In this document: positions 37,333 to 46,427 of the stretch, one piece after another
How the letters are laid out: each line of letters starts with the position of its first letter
Numbering within the stretch: the stretch's first letter is position 1
Origin: Marinicella litoralis
GTDB lineage: Bacteria > Pseudomonadota > Gammaproteobacteria > Xanthomonadales > Marinicellaceae
Assembly (NCBI RefSeq): GCF_002591915.1
Contig: NZ_NIHB01000001.1
Location: 535,805-599,804, forward strand
Length of the DNA stretch: 64,000 nt
Direction of reading: 5' to 3'
The notes under the pieces: model-generated
Seen by the model: only the letters and a program-made list of their open reading frames with translations
Told to the model about the DNA's origin: nothing
The model's database searches: none
Translations under genes and position numbers: made by a program

Positions 37333-38031
37333 GTGGATCTAAAGCAACATTTGATCCAGATGGGATTGAATGCTGATTTAATTTTTAATTCATTGCCTGA
37401 ACATTTAACCCTGTCCTTTGAGGATGGGGTTTTGTTTGTTCGTGAACAAAACAATTCAGCCATCAAAGTTCATGTTGATTTCATTCATGGACCCATGGCT
37501 TACCGTGCTTCGCGACACATTGGTGGTGAGCATTTAATCAAAGCCTGTAACATCAAATCTTTGGATTCGTGCAGCATCTTGGATGCAACCTGTGGTATGG
37601 GAAAAGACAGCTTTTTGTTATACAAGGCTGGTTTTAAAGTGACTGCTACCGAACAAAATCCGGTTGTTCATGCTTTGCTTTCTGATGGTTTGTCACGTTT
37701 CAATAAGCAAACCGATGAGCTGGGGTTTAAGTTAATGCAAGGCGATTCTGTTGCTGTGATGAGTGAACAGGTTTTTGATGTCATATATTTAGATCCGATG
37801 TTCCCGGTAAAGACCAAATCAGCAAAAACCAAAAAGGACATGCAACTTTTTCAGAAATTGCATCATGATGCTCAGGACAATGCCCATGATTTGCTGGTAT
37901 CGGCGTTACAATCCAAATGTCAGAGGGTGGTCATTAAGCGCCCCATTCATGCCAAACCCTTGATATCAAGAAAACCCACTTTCCAAATGATTGGCAAAAC
38001 TTGTCGTTTTGAGGCGTTTCAGCTGGTTTAA
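37333..38031 (+). CDS. rsmJ: 16S rRNA (guanine1516-N2)-methyltransferase
   Basis: 232 aa from GTG 37333. SAM-dependent RsmJ: cofactor motif LDATCGMGKDSF and active-site YLDPMFPVKTKSAK, both close to E. coli RsmJ. It methylates G1516 of 16S rRNA. Five bp behind gltA. Confidence 0.92.
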   Translation: MDLKQHLIQMGLNADLIFNSLPEHLTLSFEDGVLFVREQNNSAIKVHVDFIHGPMAYRASRHIGGEHLIKACNIKSLDSCSILDATCGMGKDSFLLYKAGFKVTATEQNPVVHALLSDGLSRFNKQTDELGFKLMQGDSVAVMSEQVFDVIYLDPMFPVKTKSAKTKKDMQLFQKLHHDAQDNAHDLLVSALQSKCQRVVIKRPIHAKPLISRKPTFQMIGKTCRFEAFQLV

Positions 38032-38073
38032 CAGTATTTCACGTCATTTTCAATAAAAAATGCACGTTATTTT

Positions 38074-38118
38074 ACAAACATTTTGATTACTTATATAACC
38101 ATTTTGTATAATGTTTGT
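38074..38118. repeat. 9-bp inverted repeat bracketing a promoter
   Basis: ACAAACATT (38074-38082) and AATGTTTGT (38110-38118) are exact inverted copies that flank the -35/-10 pair at 38083-38112. This arrangement suits binding of a dimeric regulator, possibly the downstream product itself. Confidence 0.45.
38083..38112 (+). promoter_or_regulatory. Promoter of the DUF6502-like gene
   Basis: TTGATT (38083-38088), an 18-nt spacer and a perfect TATAAT (38107-38112), 33 nt before ATG 38146. Confidence 0.6.
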
Positions 38119-38145
38119 GTGTGAATAAAAAAGTGTGTATAAAAA

Positions 38146-38697
38146 ATGAAAAAATATGAAGTGAAAGCTACGCCTATGAATCAACAAGTTTCCAGTATTG
38201 CCAAAACCTTGGCACTGGCAACTTTGCAAAATGATTTCTCCTATAAGGAATTTGTAGAGTATTATAAAATGCATATGGTTCGTGAGGCAAAAAAGGAAAA
38301 GAAAAAATCAACTGTGGTTGAAATTTCGGCACGTACAGGTATAGATAGACGCTTTATTGCGCCTTATTTAAACAGTGAACAAATTCATGTGAAACCTTCA
38401 AAAGTGACTCGTGTTTTCGATGACGTGTTGGCCTATTGCAAGAAAAACAATACCAAGAAAATACTGAAAAATGATGACAAAGAATCATTTGAGGTGTTGT
38501 GCCAGAAACATGCCAATGGCAGTTTGACGCCAAAAGCCATCTATACTGAACTGTGGCGATTGGGTTTAATGAAAGATGTGGGAACACATTATAAGTTGAA
38601 AAAACCCAAATCTGCAGAAAAGAAAGTGGCCAAAGCAACCAAGCGTATGGTCGCCATTGGTGAAGCAATCACCCAATCAGTAGATGGTATGTTGTAA
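38146..38697 (+). CDS. Putative DNA-binding protein, short DUF6502-like
   Basis: 183 aa, basic. The middle reads SYKEFVEYYKMHMVREA, then VVEISARTGIDRRFIAPYL, a likely helix-turn-helix, and later SFEVLCQKHANGSLTPKAIYTELWRLGL. These elements resemble DUF6502 proteins, which are usually about 260-310 aa, so this would be a shortened form. The tail is Lys/Ala-rich (KSAEKKVAKATKRM). Its promoter is bracketed by an inverted repeat. Function unknown; autoregulation is a guess. Confidence 0.65.
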   Translation: MKKYEVKATPMNQQVSSIAKTLALATLQNDFSYKEFVEYYKMHMVREAKKEKKKSTVVEISARTGIDRRFIAPYLNSEQIHVKPSKVTRVFDDVLAYCKKNNTKKILKNDDKESFEVLCQKHANGSLTPKAIYTELWRLGLMKDVGTHYKLKKPKSAEKKVAKATKRMVAIGEAITQSVDGML

Positions 38698-38714
38698 CAA
38701 CATTGTTGGCTGAA

Positions 38715-38742
38715 AAATAAACGGCCTCTTGGCCGTTTATTT
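38715..38742. terminator. Bidirectional intrinsic terminator
   Basis: AAATAAACGGCC and GGCCGTTTATTT form a perfect 12-bp stem with a TCTT loop between convergent genes. The stop codon of the minus-strand gene (38737-38739) lies inside the stem. Confidence 0.75.
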
Positions 38743-40209
38743 GCTGATATAGCGACTTAAATGCTTGTCCATTAAATTATCATGGTATCCCTTGATGTGC
38801 TTGGCCACCAGGTGTCGTGAAACATAATGATACAGCGGTATGACAGGCAGCTCATCAGATAAAATTTGTTCTGCTTGGATTGTCAGTTTATTCAATAAAG
38901 ATGGGTCTGTTGTGGTGTTCATGGCATCAATCAAATCATCATATTTTTGTTGCTTCATGCCATAAAAGTTAAAGTGTGAATTGGAGTGAAACAATTCTAA
39001 AAAGTTTATCGGTGAAAAATAGTCCGCAATCCATCCTGACCTGAAGACTTGTTTATTGGGACTTTTTCGGGTGTTGACAAATATTTTCCATTCTTGATTT
39101 CTCAATCGGCTTTTTATGCCTAAATTTTGTCGCCACATGGCGGCTACTGCCAGTGCCACTTTCTTTTGGTTGTCACTGTTATTGTATAAAATTTCTAAAT
39201 GATCGGTCTCCTTGTTAAAACCAGAGTCAGCCAACAATTGTTTGGCTTTGGGTATATTGATCAATGGATCCTTGGGCGTTGGTTCGACTGGTGGGATGAT
39301 GGCATAGGCAGCTTGTTGACCTGATTTAAGGACTTTATTGACCAAGATGTCGCGATCAATAGAAGCACTGAGTGCCTGTCTGAGTTTAGGGTTATTTAAC
39401 AATGAATCATTGAGGTTTAAGCCCAAAAAAAAGGTGCCATAATAGGGCGCAATTTTCAATTCATTGGGGTGATTTTTCTTCAACCAGTCAATTTGATGGT
39501 CAGGTATGGTTTCTGTCAAATCAAGCTCATTGGCTCGAAAACGCAATAACTCGCTGTTTTGGTTTTCGGTGACCCAGTAAACCACTTCTTTGAGTTGAAC
39601 CTTGTCTGCTTGGTGATAATGTTTATTTTTAAGCAGGTGAATTTTTTCTTGAATGTCCCACTGACTTAAGTAAAAAGCCCCGTTGCTGACACGACGGTCA
39701 TTGTTGTGGCTAGGCAGGGGAAAGAAAATAGGTAAGACCAATTTGTTCAGAAAACTGGCGTCAGGATAATTCAGTGTGATGTGCAACTGCAGTGAATGAG
39801 GGGCTGTAACATTGAGCTCACCATCTCTCATCAAGTTATTGAACAGCTGGCGATAAGGTGCGGCCACTTGTGGGTCAATGGCTGTTTGCCATGCAAACAA
39901 GAAATCGTTGGCGGTCAGCGATGTGCCATCGCTCCATTTTGCATGCGGATTGAGGTAAAAATGCCACTGCAGTTGGTCCTCTGAAACTTGATAGTGGGTG
40001 ATGGCACCAGGAATGATCAGTCCCTTGGCATCAAAGGTCATGAGTCCTTCGTATAAGTCCAATAAGATGTTTTGGCTGTTGATTCCCTGTGCTTGATGGA
40101 TGTTCAAGGAATCGGGTTCAGAACCATTTCCTCGATGAAAGGTTTGGGCATGACAAACAGCAGTGGAGATCAGAAAAAAATACAACAAAGAACGTAAGGT
40201 ATAATTCAT
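38737..40209 (-). CDS. Orphan peptide ABC transporter substrate-binding protein (OppA-like)
   Basis: 490 aa from ATG 40209, which begins a clear signal peptide cleaved near CHAQT; 45 residues upstream in frame are rejected. SBP_bac_5 family: EPDSLNIHQAQG, WHFYLNPHAKWSDGTSLTANDF (two adjacent segments) and LRQALSASIDRDILV. It should bind peptides or a similar ligand in the periplasm. No permease or ATPase genes adjoin it, so it either shares a transporter encoded elsewhere or serves another role such as sensing or chaperoning. Confidence 0.88.
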   Translation of the reverse strand: MNYTLRSLLYFFLISTAVCHAQTFHRGNGSEPDSLNIHQAQGINSQNILLDLYEGLMTFDAKGLIIPGAITHYQVSEDQLQWHFYLNPHAKWSDGTSLTANDFLFAWQTAIDPQVAAPYRQLFNNLMRDGELNVTAPHSLQLHITLNYPDASFLNKLVLPIFFPLPSHNNDRRVSNGAFYLSQWDIQEKIHLLKNKHYHQADKVQLKEVVYWVTENQNSELLRFRANELDLTETIPDHQIDWLKKNHPNELKIAPYYGTFFLGLNLNDSLLNNPKLRQALSASIDRDILVNKVLKSGQQAAYAIIPPVEPTPKDPLINIPKAKQLLADSGFNKETDHLEILYNNSDNQKKVALAVAAMWRQNLGIKSRLRNQEWKIFVNTRKSPNKQVFRSGWIADYFSPINFLELFHSNSHFNFYGMKQQKYDDLIDAMNTTTDPSLLNKLTIQAEQILSDELPVIPLYHYVSRHLVAKHIKGYHDNLMDKHLSRYISK

Positions 40210-40288
40210 GTCTTGAATTAAAACACAAAAGCTACCATTTATAAATCCTTGAAGTTGTTTAAAACATGATGGCATACGTGCCAGTTTT

Positions 40289-40309
40289 TGGTATGATAAA
40301 TTGATACCA
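40289..40309. repeat. Palindrome between divergent genes
   Basis: TGGTAT and ATACCA are inverted 6-mers separated by 9 bp in the 231-bp gap between the OppA-like gene and gshA. It could be an operator for either; low support. Confidence 0.25.
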
Positions 40310-40440
40310 CAGGTCTCTTGAATTGATGCTTTTATATTGACCATAAAAGTCTATTTCCAAGACTATTATTTACCGCGATTAGCCAATGATCAAACTATGC
40401 TTAGCCATCAGGTCACCTCGCATCTTTAACCACCAATATT

Positions 40441-41793
40441 ATGTCTCAAGCTCCACATATAAATTCTAAAGCAGACCTCGTTGATTACTTGGCCTCAGGA
40501 TGTAAACCCAAATCCGCATGGCGGGTAGGGACAGAACATGAAAAATTCGGTTTCCATCGAGCGAACTTAAAGCCCTTACATTATGCCGAGAAAGGCGGGA
40601 TCAGAGACATCCTTCAAGGCTTGGCCAGCCAATTCAACTGGCAGCCTGAATACGAAGGTGAACACATCATTGCCTTGAAACGAGAAGGTTGTTCCATCAC
40701 CTTAGAACCAGGTGGACAATTGGAGTTGTCAGGTGCGCCCTTGGAAAATGTGCACCAAACGTGTACTGAAACTGGGGTACACTTGAAAGAGGTCAAAGCC
40801 ATTGCCGAACCTTTAGGCAGTGCCTTTTTAGGTATGGGTTTTCACCCTTCTGCTACCCGTGAAGACATTTCATACATGCCCAAGGGACGATATAAAATCA
40901 TGAGCGAGTACATGCCCAAGGTCGGTACCTTGGGGTTGGACATGATGAAGAGAACTTGCACCATTCAAGCCAACCTTGATTTTTCCAGTGAGGCAGACAT
41001 GATCAAGAAGTTCAGGGTATCCTTGGCACTTCAACCTTTGGCCACGGCTTTATTTGCTAACTCGCCATTCACTGAAGGAGCTGGCAATGGTTTTGTTTCT
41101 TACCGTTCACAGATTTGGACCGACACCGACAATGACCGATGTGGCACCATCCCCTTCGTGTTTGATGACAACATGGGATTTGAACGCTATGTGGATTATA
41201 TGTTGAATGTGCCCATGTATTTTGTTTACCGAAATGGACAATACATTGATGCAACCGGTCATTCATTTAAAGATTTCATGCAGGGAAAATTAGCCGTGTT
41301 GCCAGGTGAATACCCCACGATCAAAGACTGGGAAGATCATTTAACCACCGCTTTTCCTGAAGTGCGCTTGAAAAAGTTTTTAGAAATGCGCGGAGCCGAT
41401 GGTGGTCCTTGGCGCAGAATATGCGCTTTACCCGCATTGTGGGTGGGTTTGTTGTATGACCAAACCCAATTGGATTTGGCTTATGATTTGATCAGTGATT
41501 GGAGCATGGAAGAATATGAATTGTTGCGTTCACAAGTGCCCAAGCTGGGCTTGAATACCCCATTCAGAGATTCCAATGTCAGGGAGTTGGCTTTACAAAT
41601 GCTGGCTATGTCGCGCAAAGGATTGGAGCAAAGAGCCATTAAATCTTCTTGCGGTAAGGATGAAAGCATTTACCTCGAGCCGTTACAAATTATTGCGGAA
41701 ACTGACGTGACGCCGGCTGAGAGAAAACTCGGTAAATACCATGGTGTGTGGGATAAAAACATCGAAGAACTGTTCAAGATTTATGCATTCTAA
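40441..41793 (+). CDS. gshA: Glutamate-cysteine ligase, plant/alphaproteobacterial type
   Basis: 450 aa GCS2-type ligase that makes gamma-glutamylcysteine, the first step of glutathione synthesis. Visible: [12 protein letters not shown] at the start, [15 protein letters not shown] for the ATP/metal site, [19 protein letters not shown] and [19 protein letters not shown], two fingerprints of the plant-type family. This type differs from enterobacterial GshA and occurs in xanthomonads and alphaproteobacteria. gshB is not in the window. A strong terminator follows. Confidence 0.95.
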   Translation: MSQAPHINSKADLVDYLASGCKPKSAWRVGTEHEKFGFHRANLKPLHYAEKGGIRDILQGLASQFNWQPEYEGEHIIALKREGCSITLEPGGQLELSGAPLENVHQTCTETGVHLKEVKAIAEPLGSAFLGMGFHPSATREDISYMPKGRYKIMSEYMPKVGTLGLDMMKRTCTIQANLDFSSEADMIKKFRVSLALQPLATALFANSPFTEGAGNGFVSYRSQIWTDTDNDRCGTIPFVFDDNMGFERYVDYMLNVPMYFVYRNGQYIDATGHSFKDFMQGKLAVLPGEYPTIKDWEDHLTTAFPEVRLKKFLEMRGADGGPWRRICALPALWVGLLYDQTQLDLAYDLISDWSMEEYELLRSQVPKLGLNTPFRDSNVRELALQMLAMSRKGLEQRAIKSSCGKDESIYLEPLQIIAETDVTPAERKLGKYHGVWDKNIEELFKIYAF

Positions 41794-41820
41794 ACAGAAA
41801 AACTAAAGTGATAGACACAA

Positions 41821-41850
41821 AAAAACCCAGAATTTATTCTGGGTTTTTTT
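41821..41850. terminator. Bidirectional intrinsic terminator between gshA and the BNR giant
   Basis: AAAAACCCAGAA and TTCTGGGTTTTT form a 12-bp perfect stem with a TTTA loop; A- and T-runs serve both strands. Confidence 0.8.
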
Positions 41851-41861
41851 GTACTGTTGAA

Positions 41862-44800
41862 TCAATGTTCTTGTAATAAGTTCATTATTTTGATGTTTTC
41901 TCGGAACCATCGACCACCTTCTGAACCTTGGTAAGTCACGTCTATGGTGGTGGAACCATCGGTGTCCAAATCTCTGAATGTGTTGGCAAGGTTTAAGGTC
42001 ACTGTGCCTGAACTGGTTAAAGTAAAAGGCACAGGCGTCGCTGTTCGTCCATAGGCATTGACATCAAACATTGGGATGGTGATGTCTTTATTCGGGGCAA
42101 ATCCACCGGCACTGCCCGTGGCCCATCTTGCATTGCCATCGGCGTCATAATAAAACACATAAGCAATCATCACGTCACCGGTTTGGGCCAAAGAATATCC
42201 CCAACCATTTTCAGCTTGTCCACCCCACCAACCGGTACCAAAGTCTGGATCAGGCTTGGCCTCATCAGCGATGATGGGCACGATACACCAAGATTCTGTG
42301 ACGTTGTTGATGCGCCAAGTGGCCAAAGCAACGGTTTGTAACGGTCTGCTGACACCATCTTGGCATGCTGGGTGGTTTTGTACTTCACTGGAGTTAAAAT
42401 CAATGGATAAACGGCCTTCTGTGATTGAGTTGTCAGCAAAGAATGGATCTGCCACATTGGGATCAACGTCATAATCATAGATAAACTTACTTAATGTGTT
42501 GGCATCAAAACTTTGGTTCAACACCCCATTGGCCAAAGAAGTGACTGAGTTGAGCCACTCAGGATTGCCCGCATCATCATAGGTGTAAAACAAAGTGTAG
42601 TACAAATCATTGGCACCAACAGCCTCGACAATGAAACCGTGGCCATCATGCGCGGGATCGTACCATAAGCCTTTGGTCGGAATTTTGTTGTTTGTGGTGC
42701 TGACGCATTCATCACAGACGGCATCGGTTTGGGTGATGACATTGCTGACGCTGATGTCATCCAACCAAAATCCTTCAATAGATGTGTTGGTGTCAGAAAC
42801 CATTCTGAATCTGATTTGAGCGGTTTGTCCGACATATTGCGTACCTAAATTGACTGAAGTTTCCCGCCAAGCCAGCTGAGAACCTGACCAAGCAAACTGA
42901 GCTTGGGCGGTGTTATTGGTATACAAAGGTCCATCATATGCAACAGTGCTTAAATGACCAATGTCAAACCAGTTGTCAGTGCCTTCAAGTTTCATTTCCA
43001 AAACCAGGCCATCCCAATGTTGTTGGTTACTGCCTTCGGTGTTGTAAGACATGGCAAATTCGAGCACATTGCCGCCACCATCAAAGGTCATCCACGGGGT
43101 CAACAGTGATTTGTCTGAATAGGCATCTTCATTGGTGGTGAACCAACTTCTGCTGCCAGAATTCACGCTGTCTGTCACCCTGATCCAACCGTCATTACCC
43201 AAGGCCAATTCTGATTTCATCAAACTGTCAGCACTTTCTGCACCATCAGTGAAGTTGTGTTTAACGAATGATTGATTGGCACTGGTTTTGACTGTAACAG
43301 CACTGTTGTAACTGCCTTCACTGGTGGTGATGGTCAGCGGAATGGTTACATCAGCCAAACAACTGGCTTGATTGTCCAGGCGACTGTTCAGTGCAATGGT
43401 CTTTTGTGCGAAACCGGCCAATGAAAATGACTGATTGGCATCGGTGAAACTGATGGAGCTGGGTTGATTGAAAGACAATGCAACATTGTTAAAATTTTTG
43501 CCTGAATTATTGGTCACTGAGACCATTAATTTACCCGCTTCGCCGCGGTCTAAGATGCCGTCATCATCACAGCTTGAATCAGTGGTAAGGAATTTCACCA
43601 AACTCACAGCTATGGGGTTTTTACTGGCTTTAAATGTGCCTCGACCATGGGTGCCAATATACAATTCATCGTTGTTCCACACCAAATCAATCACACGAGA
43701 TGAGGCAGGGCCATAATCAAATTGTGTCCATTGGTAGGTGCTGCCAGATTTTTGGCCCACCCACAGGCCCAATTCGCTGCCTAAATACAGCATGTCAGCA
43801 TCGCTGGGATCATTCAATATTTGATACAAAGGAATTTTGGGCAGGTTGTTGGCAATGCTGCTCCAACTGTTGCCGCCATCGGTTGATTTGAGGATTCGGT
43901 TTTTTTCATAATCACCAAAAGTGGCGTATAAGGTGTTACCAGAGGTATCAAAGGTGTCAACCTTGATGTCTGTGACTACATCACCAAACACCGCGAGACC
44001 ACGAATGGGTGAAATATCAGTCACTGTATTGGCAGTTCCCAGACCAGATATTTTGACAATTTGGTTGGTACCCAGTGAATCAGAAGAACTCATTCCTGCA
44101 TAGGCCACAGTGCTTTGATGAGGGTTGAATGCGAGCGCTGACACGCCAGATCCATTGATTGAATCTGAAACATCTTGCCAAGTGGCGTTGCTTAAAAATC
44201 TGGCATTGTTGGTGAAAAACACATTGTCGGTGCCGACCAACATGCGGTTGCCGTTGTTTTCATCCAGTACAAAAGGTTGAATAAAACGCGCCCCATCGGT
44301 ATCAGGAAGTTCCATTGCAGCAGCAGATAAACCGCCATTGTTTGAACCGTACATTTGTCCATTAACATAGGACCCGTAAACATATTGTCCTTGTTGTTGG
44401 TCCCAGCCACTGTAGCCTCCATCTCCACCTTGCCACTCTAACCAAGTTTGTTGGTCACCAAAATACAGTTGAGAGCCATTGTCTTGGGTTCCCGATGTGA
44501 CTCGTTGACCGTCTGGGCTGACGGCAATGCCATAGGATTGCGAGATGTTCAGACCATTGTTTAAAGCCACCCAAGTTGTTCCGCCGTCTTCTGATTTAGA
44601 AACTCCGCCATCACTGACCGCATAAATGTGGTCGCTGTTGTGAGGGCTGAAGAAATAGCCGTGGTGATCGGCATGGATGTACTGAGGGACTTGTCCAGCC
44701 TGGGGACTCCAGTATGACTTTTGGTTGATGGTGGTACCGCCATTGGTGGTGGCATATTGGTCCACCGCGCCCATGACTACATGATCAGAATCATTGGGGT

Positions 44801-46331
44801 TTACTGCGATGGCCAGGTCATACCAACCTTGGCGTTCGACAAATTGGGTGTTGGATGTGGTTTTGCTGTAGCTCACGTGGTTGGGCGCTTGGGATTTCCA
44901 CAGTCCTAAGGTGCCTTCTGTGCCGCCGTTATCTAATTCAACGGTTTCTGTTGAGACAGCCAGGTATGATGTGCCGTCGGTACCAAAGCCAATTTCAATC
45001 CTTTCAACACCTGATTCAGGCAATCCATCTGATTGATCTAAAATTTGCCAGTTTTGACCTTGGTTGGTTGAGCGCATCACAAAACGTTCCAATGGGTCTA
45101 AAAGGCTTGGACCAACGTTGGCTTGAAGTGCCGTGGTAGACAGCAATATACCATCACCGAAATCTTTATTGACCATGGCTGATGGGATGTTGATGGTGTC
45201 ATCATCACCGCCCATGACAAAGGCGTCTTCGCTGGAACTTTGGACCACAATGGCAGCGATGGCACCGGCATTTTGTGCGTTTTTGACTTTATCTGTGAAA
45301 TTACACGAACCCCTTTGCATCACCGCAATTTTGTTGCTGACGTCACTGGTGATGGCTTGACAGCCGTTTAAATTATTACTGCCATAAGAGGCTGTAGCCA
45401 ACGTGTTGCTGATGCCATTTTCTGGAAAATCAGGACCAAATGAGGCTGGAATGGCGATGTTAGAACCACTGATGTTGTTGGCTGTGGTGATATCGACGGT
45501 CAGGACATCATTGGGAATACCGAAATGGCTGGCCAATAAATGTGCAGGGTTTGCTGGGTCTAATTTCAAATCAACAAAGCCCCTGCCGCTGGTGTTATGG
45601 TTACTGACTTCTGTCCAGTTTTGACCAGAATCGGTTGAACGAAATATGCCGGTTGCTGTGGCGGCTAAAAAGACATTGCTGTTTGGGATTTTTGCCATGC
45701 GATTGACATAATAAAAATTTTCGCTGTCGGTATTGCCAAAGCGTTGCCAACTTTCGCCAAAATCTTCAGAGACAAAAATGCCATTGCCTTGTGCGGCATC
45801 GAAATTAAAAAAGCCCTCGCCGGTGCCGATATAAACTTTTTCTGAATCATCGGGATCAAGTAACAGGCTACCGATGGCAATGTTTTCCAAGAAGTCGGTT
45901 TTGGCTTCCCATGATTGGCCATCGTCTGTGGATTTCCACACGCCACCCAGTACGCCTCCGGCCAACAAATGACCCGCTCGTTCGGGGTGAATCACGAATC
46001 CACGAATCCTACCTCCGAAGACCCCAGGTCCCAATTCCTCAAAGGCCAAAGCAGGAAGTTCCTGATTGGCTTTATTTGCTCGGGCATTTTTTATCTGCTT
46101 CAAGTTGGCTAAATTCAATTGTGCTGCGTTGGTACCCTCAGGCGCTCTTCGCATGGTCGCTAACCAAGCAGCCGCTTCGCTGGGTTGGTCATAGCGTTTT
46201 GGTGTTTTGGTTTTGCTGTAGAGGTCTTTGCTTTTCAATGCCTTGGATGGGGCCGGAACGATGTTTTGTTGGCTGAAATAAGCCAAAGCAATGAAAGCAG
46301 TCAAGGTGGTCAATGAAACAATTGTGCGCAT
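41862..46331 (-). CDS. Secreted 1489-aa BNR-propeller protein with PA, jelly-roll and G-x-W modules
   Basis: After an N-terminal hydrophobic export signal, sortilin/BNR-type repeats with GxxxSTDxGxxW motifs (VWKSTDDGQSW, IFRSTDSGQNW, VSKSEDGGTTW, ILKSTDGGNSW) span about residues 95-905. A protease-associated (PA) domain is inserted at about 290-400 (VMQRGSCNFTDKV, NAGAIAAIVVQ). Then a CARDB-like beta domain (about 905-1015), a MAM/jelly-roll domain (about 1020-1200) and two C-terminal modules beginning GLWYDPAHDGHGF (about 1217) and GWWGGQAENGWGY (about 1365), each with a YYDxxGxxxW-like core. No protease catalytic domain is seen. It is probably extracellular, binding glycans or proteins. No secretion gene is adjacent. 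Confidence 0.88.
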   Translation of the reverse strand: MRTIVSLTTLTAFIALAYFSQQNIVPAPSKALKSKDLYSKTKTPKRYDQPSEAAAWLATMRRAPEGTNAAQLNLANLKQIKNARANKANQELPALAFEELGPGVFGGRIRGFVIHPERAGHLLAGGVLGGVWKSTDDGQSWEAKTDFLENIAIGSLLLDPDDSEKVYIGTGEGFFNFDAAQGNGIFVSEDFGESWQRFGNTDSENFYYVNRMAKIPNSNVFLAATATGIFRSTDSGQNWTEVSNHNTSGRGFVDLKLDPANPAHLLASHFGIPNDVLTVDITTANNISGSNIAIPASFGPDFPENGISNTLATASYGSNNLNGCQAITSDVSNKIAVMQRGSCNFTDKVKNAQNAGAIAAIVVQSSSEDAFVMGGDDDTINIPSAMVNKDFGDGILLSTTALQANVGPSLLDPLERFVMRSTNQGQNWQILDQSDGLPESGVERIEIGFGTDGTSYLAVSTETVELDNGGTEGTLGLWKSQAPNHVSYSKTTSNTQFVERQGWYDLAIAVNPNDSDHVVMGAVDQYATTNGGTTINQKSYWSPQAGQVPQYIHADHHGYFFSPHNSDHIYAVSDGGVSKSEDGGTTWVALNNGLNISQSYGIAVSPDGQRVTSGTQDNGSQLYFGDQQTWLEWQGGDGGYSGWDQQQGQYVYGSYVNGQMYGSNNGGLSAAAMELPDTDGARFIQPFVLDENNGNRMLVGTDNVFFTNNARFLSNATWQDVSDSINGSGVSALAFNPHQSTVAYAGMSSSDSLGTNQIVKISGLGTANTVTDISPIRGLAVFGDVVTDIKVDTFDTSGNTLYATFGDYEKNRILKSTDGGNSWSSIANNLPKIPLYQILNDPSDADMLYLGSELGLWVGQKSGSTYQWTQFDYGPASSRVIDLVWNNDELYIGTHGRGTFKASKNPIAVSLVKFLTTDSSCDDDGILDRGEAGKLMVSVTNNSGKNFNNVALSFNQPSSISFTDANQSFSLAGFAQKTIALNSRLDNQASCLADVTIPLTITTSEGSYNSAVTVKTSANQSFVKHNFTDGAESADSLMKSELALGNDGWIRVTDSVNSGSRSWFTTNEDAYSDKSLLTPWMTFDGGGNVLEFAMSYNTEGSNQQHWDGLVLEMKLEGTDNWFDIGHLSTVAYDGPLYTNNTAQAQFAWSGSQLAWRETSVNLGTQYVGQTAQIRFRMVSDTNTSIEGFWLDDISVSNVITQTDAVCDECVSTTNNKIPTKGLWYDPAHDGHGFIVEAVGANDLYYTLFYTYDDAGNPEWLNSVTSLANGVLNQSFDANTLSKFIYDYDVDPNVADPFFADNSITEGRLSIDFNSSEVQNHPACQDGVSRPLQTVALATWRINNVTESWCIVPIIADEAKPDPDFGTGWWGGQAENGWGYSLAQTGDVMIAYVFYYDADGNARWATGSAGGFAPNKDITIPMFDVNAYGRTATPVPFTLTSSGTVTLNLANTFRDLDTDGSTTIDVTYQGSEGGRWFRENIKIMNLLQEH

Positions 46332-46367
46332 GGGTTTATCATTTTTTTAAAGGTACAAAAATTGTAG

Positions 46368-46405
46368 CAAAAAAAAAGCGACTTGAATATGCATCAAGCC
46401 GCTTT
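46368..46405 (-). terminator. Intrinsic terminator after nhaB
   Basis: On the minus strand AAAGCGGCTTGA pairs with TCAAGTCGCTTT (one G-U pair) and a U-run follows. It separates nhaB from the BNR gene start. Confidence 0.7.
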
Positions 46406-46427
46406 CCTTTACTATTTTGGGTCTGTC

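Noticed and set aside
42170-46276. Many plus-strand ORFs opposite the BNR giant
   Set aside because: They are antisense frames of one continuous repeat-rich coding region, with no family features or start signals.
41862-46331. Protease function for the PA-containing protein
   Set aside because: I see no catalytic triad or metalloprotease motif; PA domains also occur in non-proteolytic proteins.
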